Shown here: one piece after another, positions 47,147 to 60,194 of the stretch | Layout of the letters: every line of letters starts with the position of its first letter | How positions within the stretch are numbered: the stretch's first letter is position 1 | Assembly (NCBI RefSeq): GCF_019059575.1 | Contig: NW_024881627.1 | Span: forward strand, 558,001-622,000 | From: Amphibalanus amphitrite | Taxonomy: Eukaryota; Arthropoda; Thecostraca; Balanomorpha; Balanidae | Length of the DNA stretch: 64,000 bases | Reading direction: 5' to 3' | Position numbers and translations under genes: made by a program | The notes under the pieces: model-generated | What the model saw: the letters and a program-made list of their open reading frames with translations, nothing else | What the model was told of the DNA's origin: nothing | Databases searched by the model: none

Positions 47147-49802
47147 CTAACAAGAGAACGAACGACGAAGCCACTGTATTCTACATTTTCATAAAAAGTG
47201 TGACGTCGATAGTGAATAAAATTGTCTGTGCCGTGTGAAGCAGGGTGCTGCAGATAGGCTGTGAATGCTACAATCCACATCCTACTTGTCCGACATAGGC
47301 TATATCATAGATAACAGTAGTGCCGAGTTCTATTGTTATCTGTGGCTAAATATGTCGAGCCAACTAGCCAGCATAAGATTGTAAGCGTCGGCTTCACTGA
47401 TACATTTGACCTGAACCACCCACCTGAGACATATACGTTTGACGTTCAAATTTCCAAAGACAAGGTTCAATCATTATCATCATCACAGTAATTTTTAGCA
47501 TGTTAACATTAGATACCTATCTTAACCGTTAACGATACCTTACAATACAATGTAAACGTCTCAACACCAACGTGGACGTGAACCAAGTCTTCAGTTTCGT
47601 TATGTGACGCAAGACGACCTGCCAAAACATGAACCGAGCGCATGCTACTTCCTTGCCACTATTGTCGCCCCCCCCCCCGAGCAATCGCCCCGGGCGGTTT
47701 ACCGAGCCGAGACAGCCGGGCGTCTCGACCAATCAGCGTGCAGCGGAGGAGCTGGCCGACCGCAGAAGTCGACACCGCATGGCCCGCGGCGCCAGCTGAC
47801 TCCAGCCAAGGCCGTCCGAGATCATCGAGTGCATCTTGTGGCGTGCGGGAGTGTTTACGTGTTGCGCAACCTGTCGTTGGTGAAGTTTGCAGTGAAGTAA
47901 GTGATGGTGATCAGAAAATACTGACGCTTGAATAGTTAACGTTCGCGATGCAAAATTATGTGAACAACGAACAACGAACATTCTGTGAAGATCAGTGAAA
48001 CTCCATCGAAGGATGAACAACAGGTCGAGCATCGGCTCGTCTGGTCTCAAGACAAGGATGTCGCCGTCTGCTTCGGTGATGTACCCCGAGAACCTAGTCT
48101 CACAAATCGCATGCTGCCAGACATTGTAGTCGTAGCTGTGCATGCCCAATGTTTATGTGAAATGTGATGAAGCGAATTGAGTGAACGGATGCTCACTTCG
48201 CTCAGTGCTCTGAACTCAAACTGGCAACAGTATCTCTCCAAACTTCGCTTGGAAGCCAGTTACGCATACCTACCTGCCATGAATTGTGAGACAGACGACT
48301 TCACATCTCGACCTCGGTGACCAGTGCCCACTGCCCAGTATGAGAACCCAACCCACGGCCCACTCACTACCCACTCATACAGAGCACCATCAGACCTCTA
48401 CCAATACCAGCGGCTTGAGCTAGTTTGCATTGCAATCATTCTAGCAATTGTTCATATTTAATCAGGATCAGCAAGGGGACACTGGACATGCTCTTACACG
48501 CCTGTGCCACCTCATTGGCCTTTTGAAGCCAAGGTGCCCCGATACCGGATAGCCGATGTAAACAGAAGCCACTCCAGACCTCCCCCTCTCACCCCCTCCC
48601 ACTCAGCGGCGCCCCCGTGCCGATCGCGTCGTGGCAGCCTCATTTGCACAAACACGCCGGGCACATTAGAGCTTGTTTTGCCGGCGCCTCCCACGCAGTG
48701 TCGGGAGACGGCCGTGCCCCTCGCCCACGCCTGCCTCGCTGCTGTCTGCGGGGGGGGGGGGGGGGCGGCTCAGCCGGCACCAGCCGGGCGGCGAGGCAGA
48801 CTGGCGCCTGTCGATCGCCAGCTCTGTTCGATGTCCGCGTGGTCTGCTCTGTTCGTGGTCTGTCGGATGGTTTGCAGGAGGCCAATTCAGCAAACAGGCC
48901 TGTCCTGTCCCGAACTACAGATAAAAGCTATAATTTCATTGAAATAGAATCTTCTTGACCCCCTAAATACCGCGGAGCAAGCATAACAATGGCAGAAAAG
49001 TGATCGTGAGTAGGTATAACGAAGCGAGAATAGCGATTATTTTTGTCAAACGTTTACGACGCCGTCTGACGTCTGTAGCCTGATGTCCTCACGGATGTCC
49101 TTCCTGCTCGCGCGTGCCGTTACGTGATGGGGCAGGAATGCGTGACGAATGGAACATGTCACGACCTGCCCGACCAGAATACACGGGTTTTATCAGTTCT
49201 GTGCTGGCCAGGCTGAGACAGGCAGCGGCATCTGCCTCAGCAAAGGGTCGGTATAATGCATAGCAGTCATCCTTGCCAGTCGCAGGAGCGACTGGTGGGG
49301 AGAGCCTTTTGGAACTGATGTCGCTTCACGGTATGATTTTGATAAAAAAGAAACATTGTTCCGTTATCCTCAACATAAGCGTAACTTTTATTGATGGTTA
49401 TTCAAACTTCAATGGTGTTCGCTCACAAATATTTTGTATATCTGTGGTTTGTTGTTATATAATATACCTTCTGACGCATCCAACATTTTCAAAAAGTCGA
49501 TAGCTTCAAAAATGCTTAGCTTGGTTGGCATTTTTTTTTTCAACTGATGATCGTAAATTGTAAACGCAACGCTAACGCAAACGCAGCGTAAACACTATGG
49601 CCACCATAGCGTCAATTGGATTTTAGAAACATAATAACATTGCAAACTGCAACTTTTTAATGATGTATTTTCCGGGAATTGGTTTCGTTTAGATTTCTTA
49701 GTCTGAGCGGTTAGTGGAAGGCGTGGACACACGACAGAGCGGGAACGTGTGGTGGATGATGACACGGGCGGTGGGCGGCATTGAAATGTTTATGTCCCGT
49801 TT
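47147..49802. other. Non-coding stretch, no gene recognised
   Basis: Includes a C-run of 11 (47668-47678) and a G-run of 16 (48750-48765). No domain or exon pair was found. Confidence 0.45.
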
Positions 49803-52800
49803 CAGTTGGTGACATACCAGGGAAATAAGCTAAAATTAGAGCGCTCTATTTATTGCTCCTGCCCCATGTTGAAGAGATACCCCTAAAAGCGTGATATTTT
49901 ATCGGCCCTTACGCAGCAAGGCAGTACTTCTCAGACTGGTGGATGGTATCAATAGAAAGAGAATGCGTCAAAGATTAACATGAATTAATTAAAATAATAT
50001 TAAAATGTTAATTAAGCGTGTAAATTAGTCCCAAACATAAGCTAATTATTGCTCCTACCTCGGCGACGGCTCTCCCCGCAGTCAGCGGAGAAGCTAAAAT
50101 AAGAGCCACCATCCTCCTCCGTAAGTCAATTTTAGAGCGGCCGAGTGGGCCGATGCGGGGCCACCAAACTGAGATAAGACGTGGCTAGCAATTGCAAACC
50201 GCCATAGAAATCAATATCTTAAGACGTACAATATGGGATGATTACTCTGAAGCTAGAGTGAAAGCATGAGTAGATTGCAAGAAACGAAATGCATAGATTG
50301 GTTGAATTATGTACAATAGGCACAGCTCAATAGATGAAGCCATTTCTATGATGTTGACATTTGACATAACCCTTCCTCTCCTCACCTATGACCTGAGTGC
50401 ATTGGCAGTTGCCGGCATAGTTTTTGAGCACGAGTGTAGTTCGCCATCGGACCGCAATGCATGTTGCCAGGCTGCTGCAATTACAACGAACATACGAATA
50501 CTGCCTTCATTTGTAGACGTTTGTTTTAAGACGGTCTTTGACGTACAAGGGGGCATACCTGTCGAGTTTCTCCAAATTTCAAAAACTCCCAGAATTTCAA
50601 TTCCTTATGCACTGTTGTAGGTACAGCTATGTTGACAAGTTTTCGTTTCCTCCTGTTCTAAAAAGGATGATATTTGTCGATTTCGTGTGTCGCTGATAGT
50701 AGGGGGCGTTTAATAATTAGGCCCAACGCTTTCTGCAACCGCGAGTACCTTCAAAAGGGAACAACAGTTTCCATTTATTACACTATGGGACATGTAACAA
50801 AATGACCACTGGAACACGCATGAAACGGAGCTCATATTCCTAAAAATGTCTACAATCACTTCTTTTCTGACACTATTAGCAAATACCGTCTCAAGTTAGG
50901 TGGTTGACAGTCAATGGAGATCTGGGGAGACTGAGTGATGCCAATTCACCACTTAACTGATAATGAGGGCCGAGGGGAGAGAAACATGCAACATGCACAA
51001 CTGACAACTTGACAAGTGACAAAACGCTACCACTATTGCGCAGCTTGCACAACAAATTACAGCAGCCAGCCCAAAAATGCTTTTGGTGGCTAATTGCAAA
51101 ACAAGTCACTAATAAATGTCTTAGTTGCAGCTGAACACTGCACAATGATCACACTGTTCACGCATTGAGTGAGATGCCACAGGTGGTTTGAATCACACTT
51201 TGGTACAACTGCAAATCTAAGTGTTGTCATGAGGTTCATGCCTCCATGATCACAGCACTTTGGTTGTGGTTGGCACAACACTTGTATTCTGCAGAGTTCC
51301 ACATGAACTGCAGACACCTCATCTGGTGGTCTTCATGTTGCTCAACTTCTTCAGGAGGCAAATGTTGACCACCCAGCGGAAGCATGGTCCTGCAGAAAAG
51401 AAAGGTAATGCATAAGGTACAAACATTATCTGCTGAAACAGCCCCTTCTGTTGGCTGTTATTAAACTTTTAACATAACATAACAACATGTATTCCATGTA
51501 TATTACATTTGTTGAAGTAAAATACTGCCGGCTATTTCAAAACCAGAAAATGAAATTATATTGTGGCATAATTCACATGCTCAGCTATCAGTATCAAATA
51601 ATAAATTGATTTAAAATTTGGCATATTCTATAAAACATATTCATAGAATATTCTACTTCACGTCACAAGGACTCACAATCTTTCTGTTGGGTGTTCGATT
51701 GACGCATTAACTAAGTTTGTCTTAGGTTTTATTATTGCAAAAAATTCATATTGCATTTATTGTATCAAAATACTGCCAGCAATAACAAAACAAGAACATG
51801 AAATGTCAATGAGCAAGCCGCCTTTCCTAAAAATGGATTACTTTGAAAAGAATTTTAGTTTCTTTTATGGAAAAGGAGAAATGATTATCAGGTAATTATC
51901 AGAAAACCTCTCAACCAGCAAGTGGCTGGGTTGTTTCACAGCAAACATCAAGCCAAAACATATACTTACATTTATCTAACAATTGAGCCATTTGACTACT
52001 ACAAGGATATGTGAGCAAAATAAGAATCCAATTATCCAATGTTGACTTCCTTGCAAAGTTTATGCCTTATTTTATGAAAATGTGTCACTAGAATATGATA
52101 CTTATCATCGAATATTATTTAATTTACGATTTATTTCGATCGAAACGCACATGGAGTCCCGCGCCATTTTCGTCGACGATGAATATGATCGTGTTTCATG
52201 AAGAGATAAGGGGTTTCAATGGTCTTGCAAAGCAATAATTTGATGCAAAAATTGGTAGGAAATAATATAAAACTGGTTCCAATGGCCACAACCATTTAAA
52301 ACACCGAAAATACTCACAACTCCGTCCCGACGACCACCCAGCACCGCGCACGCCACACTACTGGCCTTGCTACTGGCACAATGCCAAAACTGCTGTCACA
52401 GCAGAAATGTTTGTTTTTCTCGATTGCAATTGTGGAATTATTTATTAAACAGAAGATGATCTTTCCGAAAAACCGACTGATTTCATACACAGATGCATGG
52501 AAAATAAAAAATCCCGGTAAGTTTATTTGTATTGTTTTGTCGATTTTGACATGCTCCTAGTTTGCAGCCATATTTCGATATGTTCTACAAGGCGTTCAGA
52601 ATTATTTCAGGACCAATCTTTTTCTCGTTCATTTTCGCGTCGATCATGAAATTTTTAGAGCGGAACAATTAGTTTCCAGGCGGTCCGAGCGGTTTTCGTG
52701 AGAAGGGTGCAAAAATCGGCGTCATTTTTAGAGGCTCGACACCAGCTCAACACAGGACCCTATGGGAGACGGTGAAGTAGCCGGAGCAATAAATAGAGCG

Positions 52801-52839
52801 CTCTAATTTTAGCTTATTTCCCTGGTGTGTCACCGACTG
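49803..52839. mobile_element. 3-kb DNA element with long inverted termini, superfamily unknown
   Basis: The ends CAGTTGGTGACATACC and, reversed, CAGTCGGTGACACACC continue into some 40 further bases that are identical by eye (AGGGAAATAAGCTAAAATTA, then a palindromic AGAGCGCTCT). GTTT flanks both sides (49799-49802, 52840-52843), so a 4-bp duplication is likely. Related words recur inside near 50040 and 50090. The interior is AT-rich. I recognise no transposase, so it may be non-autonomous or carry an unfamiliar, spliced one. Confidence 0.75.
51236..51385 (-). CDS. Possible short exon or ORF inside the 3-kb element (49 codons)
   Basis: On the minus strand a strong acceptor-like tract (ccttTCTTTTCTGCAG) lies just before ATG at 51385, which opens MLPLGGQHLPPEEVEQHEDH... 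and ends with TGA at 51236. Cys and His recur (MRCLQFMWNSAEYKCCANHN), but no known domain fits. It could be an exon of an element-encoded protein or chance. No partner exon was identified. Confidence 0.2.
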   Translation of the reverse strand: MLPLGGQHLPPEEVEQHEDHQMRCLQFMWNSAEYKCCANHNQSAVIMEA

Positions 52840-52843
52840 GTTT

Positions 52844-55800
52844 CCGGCCTGGGAGGTGTGTGGCTGATCGGTCCACCCACCGATGTCTCCCCTGTTGAGC
52901 CGAGCCGGGGCGTGGGTCAGGGGTGAACATTGAGCTCAGTGGAGAGGGCCTGTGCTCTAACCTCCTTCGCACCGTCACAGTATCCGCCGAAATTTGGATG
53001 GGTTTGCCCTGATTGGGATCAAGCTTTTATGAGTGAACTGGTACGTCAGAATCTAGCCCTCTTCACAGCTCACAAGGCTCTAGCATGAGGTGTTTGAAGC
53101 AACAAGCCAGTAGCCATGGCGTTGCGCTCCGCTGACAAAACTGTCAAATATTTATCAAATTACATGCTAACTTTTACGCTTTCTTACACCAGACACCATA
53201 TTGAAGGCGACGTTCCTGCAGATATTGGCCTCTGAGCTGTGAGTGGCATCGTAATGCGTGCTACTGAGTGAACAAACATGACTCATACATAATTAAGAAT
53301 ATAAGATTATAAATCAATTTATTGGTTCAGCGTGGCAGAAACGTCCCATGCCCTGGTATTCATTTATCGAGAAGGCAGATGCCTGCATTGCGATTATGCA
53401 TAATATATTGCACAAACTCAGCCGCTCTACTGAAGATCTCTGGGGGAGTGGAGAGCCGTGACCCGCCGCGTTCGTTTCCGACTGTCATGGTAGCCGGCAG
53501 GGCAGGGCGGGGGCGGGGAGGGGGGCCGCCGACGCGTGACGCACTCCCGACCGACTGACCTTCTGGTGACCCGGACCTGTCCCGGGCTCCCGGTGTCACT
53601 GTTCGAACTCTGGCTGTCCAACACTGCCTCTGTCGGTGCGCGCCGCTGCAGAGTACCAGCTGTGTGCGGGCGTGTGTGCCTGTACAGTGTTACATACGTA
53701 CAGTGTGGAACGACTGTGGGCCGGTGAAGCGTGCATAGGGCGAACAGAAGCCCGATCTGGTGGACTAGTGTGGGCTGTGGAGTAGTCAGAGGTGCACTGT
53801 GCCTGTCAGAGTGTCACGGGATTAACGCTCAGTCGATATAACACCAGGCCTGAGTCATACATATCTGTTGTTGCTGAGAACTAAGCTGAGAAACCATCAG
53901 TCATCTGTTGGTGTCCTGCACCGTGCAATGTGCGCCGTCAGTCCCCGGTCCGAGCGGGTTAATTCCGGTACGCGGTATTTGTGTGACCGGGAGGGCGGGT
54001 GGGTAGGGGGGCTGAGCACTGAGCACTGAGCAGTGTGCCCGTGTCAGCGCAGCTCTGTTTATCACCGGGCGGCGACGGAGCGCCGGGCGGGCCGCGGGTG
54101 GTCCGAGCGGGACCGTCCTCCGCGCACTGAGCCTGACACACGCCGCGCCGGGAGCGGGGCTGACACACGCCTGGGACGAGGGCTACACTATAACGGAGGC
54201 AGAGGCCTAATCACGGCGATCGGGCTTACATCACGGGGACCAACGTAACGGTTTCGTCCGAGGCGATGATATCACGAGGAATCAGGGTTCCGTTTGGGAC
54301 TGACATCATGGGACAATTTCTTTTACACGCCAACTCATCAACGTCCTCTGATGGAAAGGGCTGTTTTGTCAAATGTATTTTTTTTCTTTTAGTAGTTATC
54401 GGCCATTTTAAATGTTTCCGAATAAAATGTACTGTGCTAGCTTGCTAGACACTTGACAATGACAAATACAGAAATATTAATGCGTTCGTTTGTTGAAGCG
54501 TTTGTAGGTAGCTCTTTCTCCGAGACAGTCCCGCCCGGCTTTTTCACCACATCCCACAGGCAGTGACCACATTTATGCAGGTGCTAATTGATTGATTGCC
54601 ATCGGTCCGTCGCCCGGTGAGATGTGCCGTCTGACTGTTACCCCGCGGGGACAGGCAAAGAGCACCCCGCACTAATTGACTCTTTGTCTTATGCATGCCT
54701 AATTGCCCGTTGGATGGCAGTGGCGCCAGTGGCGTCTGCTCGTCATGCAGCGCGATCAGATCCGCTGTGGGCTGCCTGGGCTACCTGGGGGCTACCTGGA
54801 CCTACTTTGGGCTACCTTGGCTGACTTCGGGGTGCGTAGAGTGACTTTGCGGTGTCTAGGCTGACTTAAGTGCCTAGACTGGCTGTAAGTTTGCGTGGAC
54901 TGCCTGTGGCACTCGCTCGCTGTGAATGCATCGGCTCTCAAACCGTCACAGTAGCTGTCTGTGGCACAATTGTGAACAACTCTGGAACGACTGTCGATCC
55001 CGGCGGCGTGGCGCTAATTTAAAGCGAACTGTAGCTGGACCGTTGATTTTCTGTGGAGCCAACGAGGCTGATTGCCATTCATTGCTGACCTGTTCCTGCC
55101 ATGGTGAGCCTGCCTTAGTCTGTCGCCTGACGTGCGACTTCGCAACGACGACCGCACAATACGCATTGAGACATCTCTCGCTACGCAACAAAGACGTTCG
55201 TTCGGTCAGATATCACCTTGACCATGCACCAAATAAGGTCGAATCTATCGCCAACACCGTCAGATCATCGCGAACGGTTGACTTTGGCTGACTGCAGTTC
55301 TGATGAATCCCAGTCTGTAGAGCGCCAAAGTGTCGAAAAGTTCGGCTGTTTCCATTCGTCACAGTCTCCCTGTGACGCGCAGGGTTCGGTCAGCAGAGAT
55401 GGACCCGTTAGGTTTCGACAAATCGCCGGCGATAGGACGATGAAGACGTCTCTCATCCTGCACACCAGTGAGTTCCGAGGAGCTGTCTTTGAAGCAGCAG
55501 CGTTTCTGCAACGTGGAACAGAGTGATAAGGATCGGCGGGAGGCGCGGGCAAAAGCGGACAGAGACACCGACAGACTGGGTGTCCGCGCTGTCGGCTCTG
55601 TCGATCATCGACTATCGTCGACAAAAAATGGACTGGCAGTAGGGAGAGGACTGCATTGTGCCGAGCCTATAAGGGATCAGCACGACGCATGATCCAGTGG
55701 TATACTCGTATGCTGTAAAGCCAAATGGTTTAGCCTTTTTCATGCCTTTTGCTGTTCCATGCCCCTCACACTAAGCCACCTATTCGGTCACCATCTCTCA

Positions 55801-58654
55801 CCCATACATCGCTGCACGCTCTGTCCAGTCCCCGTCCCACTGGACGCTGTCCCTGCACGCTCTGTCCATTTCCCGTCCCACCGGGCGCTGTCCCCACGCT
55901 CTGTCCAGTCCCCGTCCCACTGGACACTGTCCGGTCGGACGCGCCCGGGCCGCCGTAAGCCGTGAGTCCCGTTTCCGCTCTCCCGACCTGGAGGAATCCG
56001 TGGCCGTCTCTGACACAAAGGACCGATGCCGCCTCTGCCGACGGCAGCTCGACGGGGCGGACACGGGCGCGGCCGGACCGACGCCCGCGACACAACAGGG
56101 ATCGTCGGGGCCTCACACGGACCTCTTCACGGAGTGGTCAGCGGGACGGAAGGAACCCGCGTGCTACTTGAGGAACAACGGGATGAGGATCACCTGGTAT
56201 AGGCAGAAATATCGTCGAATCTAATCTCAAACTAACCGAAGCTATAGCCATGTATCCCCGGGCCACTGTGAAGAATGCACGTTTTTTTTTGTGGGCCGGA
56301 GGATCTTTGAAACAGGGACATCAATAGTACTGAGAAGTGAGAGCATCTCTTGAGACATAAAGCCCGTGATTATTCTGGAGTCGCTGTCGCGATGTCCATC
56401 TCTGGATGATACCCGTTCCCTTGCCGGTGTAATATTCTGCATATACCCGGGATTTCAATTCACCCGGGAACACCAGTGTCGATTCGCTTCCAAATGCGAC
56501 GTCTCCGTGTCATACTGCCTGTCTCCTTACAGGTTGACGTAGACTGAGGTCCAGTGACGCCTTATCCAGTGTCCGGTGACCAGAAACACCATCCTCCGCT
56601 CGGGAGTTCCATTACGCGCTCCGCGGCTCGGGCCGCTCCGTGCGCGCTATCGGGTGCCGATGTGGTCTGACGTGCTCCCTCGTCTGACGGCCGGCCTCGC
56701 CACTCCGCCCGACACCGCCGACATCCCCGGTGACAGCTACACCTTCTGTCAGCCGAACGGCCCTGCAGCGGCGAGTTAGGGCCGTGCTCTCTGGAGGTGC
56801 GCGCCGCGAGATGGCCCGCTGGTGAAAAACGGAGGTCGTCATCTGAGAGCACTACTATCTGCGAGATATAAAATTGCGTTTTTATCTGCACTAAAGAGTG
56901 GTCTATATGGTGAGCTAAGCTGCTGAAGCAGAACTTGAGCGGGATATCTTTGCCATTACACTAGATTAGAGGACTGGAGCTCCACCTTCAAGTGCTTCAC
57001 TGTGAAGGACGTATCGGTAACTGGAACCTCGTTTGGCGCTCTCCCACCGCCTAACTTGGTCCGGCTATCACCCGTGAAAAATCGCGAGCAATCGAGATAC
57101 GCCGACCTGCCGAAATTATCCATTAGCATACGGTTTATCGCCGATCGTGGGCCACCGAGTAATGACGCTGCCAATGACGCGTCCTAGTTATCGGGGATCT
57201 ACAGAGTCAATCAGCTTTGCAATTAGCAGTTACGCTGAATGCATGCGGCCGATATTGGTGAAGCTATGTCACCAAACGACTTATTGCTAACGAGGACCTT
57301 AATTCGTTCACCTAGCCTGAAACTTGAACCGCTGTTCCATGCGATTCAACGGTCAACCATTCCACCGCTATGGTGACAGACAAAATTGTTTGTATGAGGA
57401 GTTATCTTTCCAGACTGCGAGTCACGACCGGCCGCGCCCCGTGAGGAACCCCTCCGAAACGGCGCTCACGCTCCGTCAGATGAACGTTAATTTGTCACGT
57501 TCTTTTTGTACCGCGCTGCCTCAAAGGCGGGCAACTGATCCGGCGTTTTTCCGCACCTGTAATCTGCCTTTTCTGTCGTAACGTGCACGCCTCTCGGAGC
57601 ATTCAGGTGGCTGCCGCGTTTTTCCTGAGAATGAACCACATCGATGGGACGGAGCGGCCGAGCCGGAATTAATTAGCCGAGCCCGTCTGGGGGTGGAGGG
57701 GGCGCCGCGCCAGAGACGAACGCGCGGCGGCGCGCCATGCCGCACCGCGACAGGCCGGTCAGAGGAGGCGGCTGGTAAAAACCGGCGGCTTTGAGCCGAC
57801 TTTTTGCCGGATTACCGCCGGCGACGCGTTATTTACCAGGCTGATGAGTTTTTGTGTGTCGGTATCGGCGCGGCGTTTGCTCTGGACGGGCCGATTCGCT
57901 GCTCGTCAGCGTCACTTCAGCGGCGAAAAAACGGCCCCGTCTGGTCGCGGCTGGGTAAACAGGCCGGCAGCGACTGGCCAGTCAGCACACCACGGGCGCG
58001 CGGCGACACGGCGCGACGCGGCGGTGGGCGCGTGATCGGGTAGGGGTTGTGGGTCACAGAATGTGATCGGAGACGGGAGGAAGCGACAGTGGTTGACTTG
58101 GAGACAGGGGCAGGCGGGATTTCATGTCGAAAAGCTGGCGCTGCTGTAGAATCTGACCTGGGGAGAAATAGACAGACGGGAAATCTGAGGGGGAGGGAGG
58201 GGGGGGGGGGCGATAGAGATACTACTGAATTGAGCTACAGTTTTAATAAAAGAATAAAACACATTTTCTCGAAGAGAAGAACTTAAAACGAACGAATTTT
58301 GCTATATTCAGTGGGCAGTGGCCAGCGCCACTGCCATTATAATCCAGTGAGCCCGGCTGTCACTGAGGGCGCGGTGCCCGCTCGGCGGCCAGCCGTGCCA
58401 GTCCGTGCAGCCGCCCTGCCCAGGGGAGTGTCTGTCTGTCTCTGCAGTGTTATCACGGGCCCGGCTGTCCGAGCGCCGGCCGACACATTAGCCGCTAAGT
58501 GTTTTGGCGGCGCTTGACATCGGCGGTGGTGCAGTGCGTCAAAACGGCGGCCGGCCGACCGGTCCGGACGGCATACTAAACAGGCCGGTGTTGTGACGAC
58601 GCCTCGTCTTGCAGCGGGCCGGGGCGCTACGTCGGGCTGGTGTATGGTGAATGG
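52844..58654. other. Non-coding stretch, no gene recognised
   Basis: Mostly GC-rich. A degenerate patch of GGGCTACCTGG/TTGGCTGACTT-like words lies at 54765-54900, a minisatellite at 55815-55931 and a 12-G run at 58199-58210. No exon is supported. Confidence 0.45.
55815..55931. repeat. 39-41-bp tandem repeat, about 2.9 copies
   Basis: Units begin CACGCTCTGTCC at 55815, 55856 and 55895. They contain CCCGTCCCACTGGACGCTG. Confidence 0.85.
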
Positions 58655-58934
58655 TTAAAGGGAGATAATGAGCTTTCTTTTTTCTTTAATAAAAATTACT
58701 CGACATCTATACTATTTCTACTGTAGTTTCTATAAAATATGAAAATTTCCTAGCACATTTTCGTATGTGAAAAAGGTTTTTATTTTTGCAAAAAAGAAGC
58801 AGTACTTGCAGTACTTGTAACACCCACCGAAATGCGTTGTCCTTCTTGTCCTTCTCTATAAAAAAAGTCGCAGTATATGGCGCTTTTGTTTCAAACAGCG
58901 ACGCTTGGGTTTTTGCAGTCAGGGGCGCCGCCAC

Positions 58935-58966
58935 CACTACGTACAGTACGTACACTGTACGTAGTG
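58935..58966. repeat. 32-bp palindrome of ACGTAC words
   Basis: CACTACGTACAGT and its complement ACTGTACGTAGTG flank ACGTAC. The half CACTACGTACAGTACGTAC recurs at about 58988-59006. Confidence 0.85.
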
Positions 58967-59095
58967 CAATTTTTGACTTGGAAATCCACTACGTACAGTA
59001 CGTACTGCTCAAAATGTGAAAAATAGTTAATTTATTTTAAAAAAAAGTTTTTATAGTACTCAGCTTTCGTTGAAATTAAATAAAAACTCAGCATA

Positions 59096-59137
59096 TATCG
59101 GACGTTTCGTGTTCGGTTTAACACTTCATCGGCGATA
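59096..59137 (-). ncRNA. Hammerhead-ribozyme-like motif with one core change
   Basis: On the minus strand: TATCG, CCGATGA (59126-59132), A, stem II GTGTT/AACAC around a 6-nt loop (59109-59124), GAAA (59105-59108), C, GTC (59101-59103), then CGATA, which pairs with TATCG as stem I. The core consensus is CTGATGA, so position U4 is C here, and stem III is almost absent. The overall plan is that of retroelement hammerheads. Cleavage is doubtful. Confidence 0.45.
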
Positions 59138-59414
59138 CTGGCGCGGCAATTAAAACATTTTATTTAAAAAGTTTTTAATTACGTTTTTTTAAAGTTTTTT
59201 AATTGAAAAAAAATCACCAAACTTCAGTTTGTTTTGACCAGTTTTGACATACCAAAATTACATTTGTCATTTTGAACTGCTAAAAAATATGTCCGTGAAG
59301 TTAGCGTCAGCAACAGCAACGAATACAGCGTCGGATTCAGAATCGCTTGAAAAACTCCTATCAGGTCAATTGGGGAACGGGGAGCAAGAATATGACATTT
59401 ATTTGGCCCTAGCT

Positions 59415-60194
59415 CTTACCCCTTACCCCTTAATCGGCCCTTAAAGGAAGGGGCGCGTCAAAAATGCCTCAAGGGTTCGTCTGATCGCCAAAATAAGGGT
59501 CGCAATCGATTCCTCGGGTCAATATCTAGCCGCAGCCTTGGGTTCCAGATGTGTGCAACTTACCCCTTACCCCTTAATCGGCCCTTAAAGGAAGGGGCGC
59601 GTCAAAAGTGCCTCAAGGGTTCGTCTGATCGCCAAAATATGGGTCGCAATCGATTCCTCGGATCAATATCTAGCCGCAGCCTCGAGTTCCAGGACCAGAT
59701 GTGTGCAGCTTACCCCTTACCCCTTAATCGGCCCTTAAAGGAAGGGGCGCGTCAAAAGTGCCTCAAGGGTTCGTCTGATCGCCAAAACAAGGGTCGCAAT
59801 CGATTCCTCGGGTCAATATCTAGCCGCAGCCTCGGGTTCCAGATGTGTGCAACTTACCCCTTACCCCTTAATCGGCCCTTAAAGGAAGGGGCGCGTCAAA
59901 AGTGCCTCAAGGGTTCGTCTGATCGCTAAAATAAGGGTCGCAATCGATTCCTCGGGTCAATATCTAGCCGCAGCCTCGGGTTCCAGATGTGTGCAACTTA
60001 CCCCTTACCCCTTAATCGGCCCTTAAAGGAAAGGGCGCGTCAAAAGTGCCTCAAGGGTTCGTCTGATCGCCAAAATAAGGGCCGCAAACGATTCCTCGAG
60101 TCAATATATAGCCGCAGTCTCGGGTTCCAGATGTGTGCAACTTACCCCTTACCCCTTAATCGGCCCTTAGGAAGGGGCGCGTCAAAAGTGTCTG
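59415..60194 (+). repeat. 144-bp tandem repeat, about 5.4 copies in six starts
   Basis: Units begin CTTACCCCTTACCCCTTAAT at 59415, 59559, 59709, 59853, 59997 and 60141. The spacing is 144 except one of 150, and the last unit lacks 3 bases. All length changes are multiples of three. One plus frame is open from 59396 to 59926 and again to 60211, interrupted by one TAA at 59927-59929 (CGCCAA to CGCTAA). It encodes a 48-residue repeat (CATYPLPLNRPLKEGARQKC, then LKGSSDRQNKGRNRFLGSIS, then SRSLGFQM). Coding is not established. Confidence 0.9.

Noticed and set aside
50309-50620. 103-codon frame within the 3-kb element
   Set aside because: No transposase or other domain is visible, and nothing supports splicing to neighbours.
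10369-52705. CSL/Su(H)-type sites (YGTGRGAA) near 10369, 11048, 33270, 37080 and 52697
   Set aside because: About eight are expected by chance in 64 kb, and they do not cluster near the Hes gene.
57841-57890. CTGATGAG, a possible hammerhead core; similar words at 11456 and 55297
   Set aside because: None is followed by a stem II and GAAA at the proper spacing.
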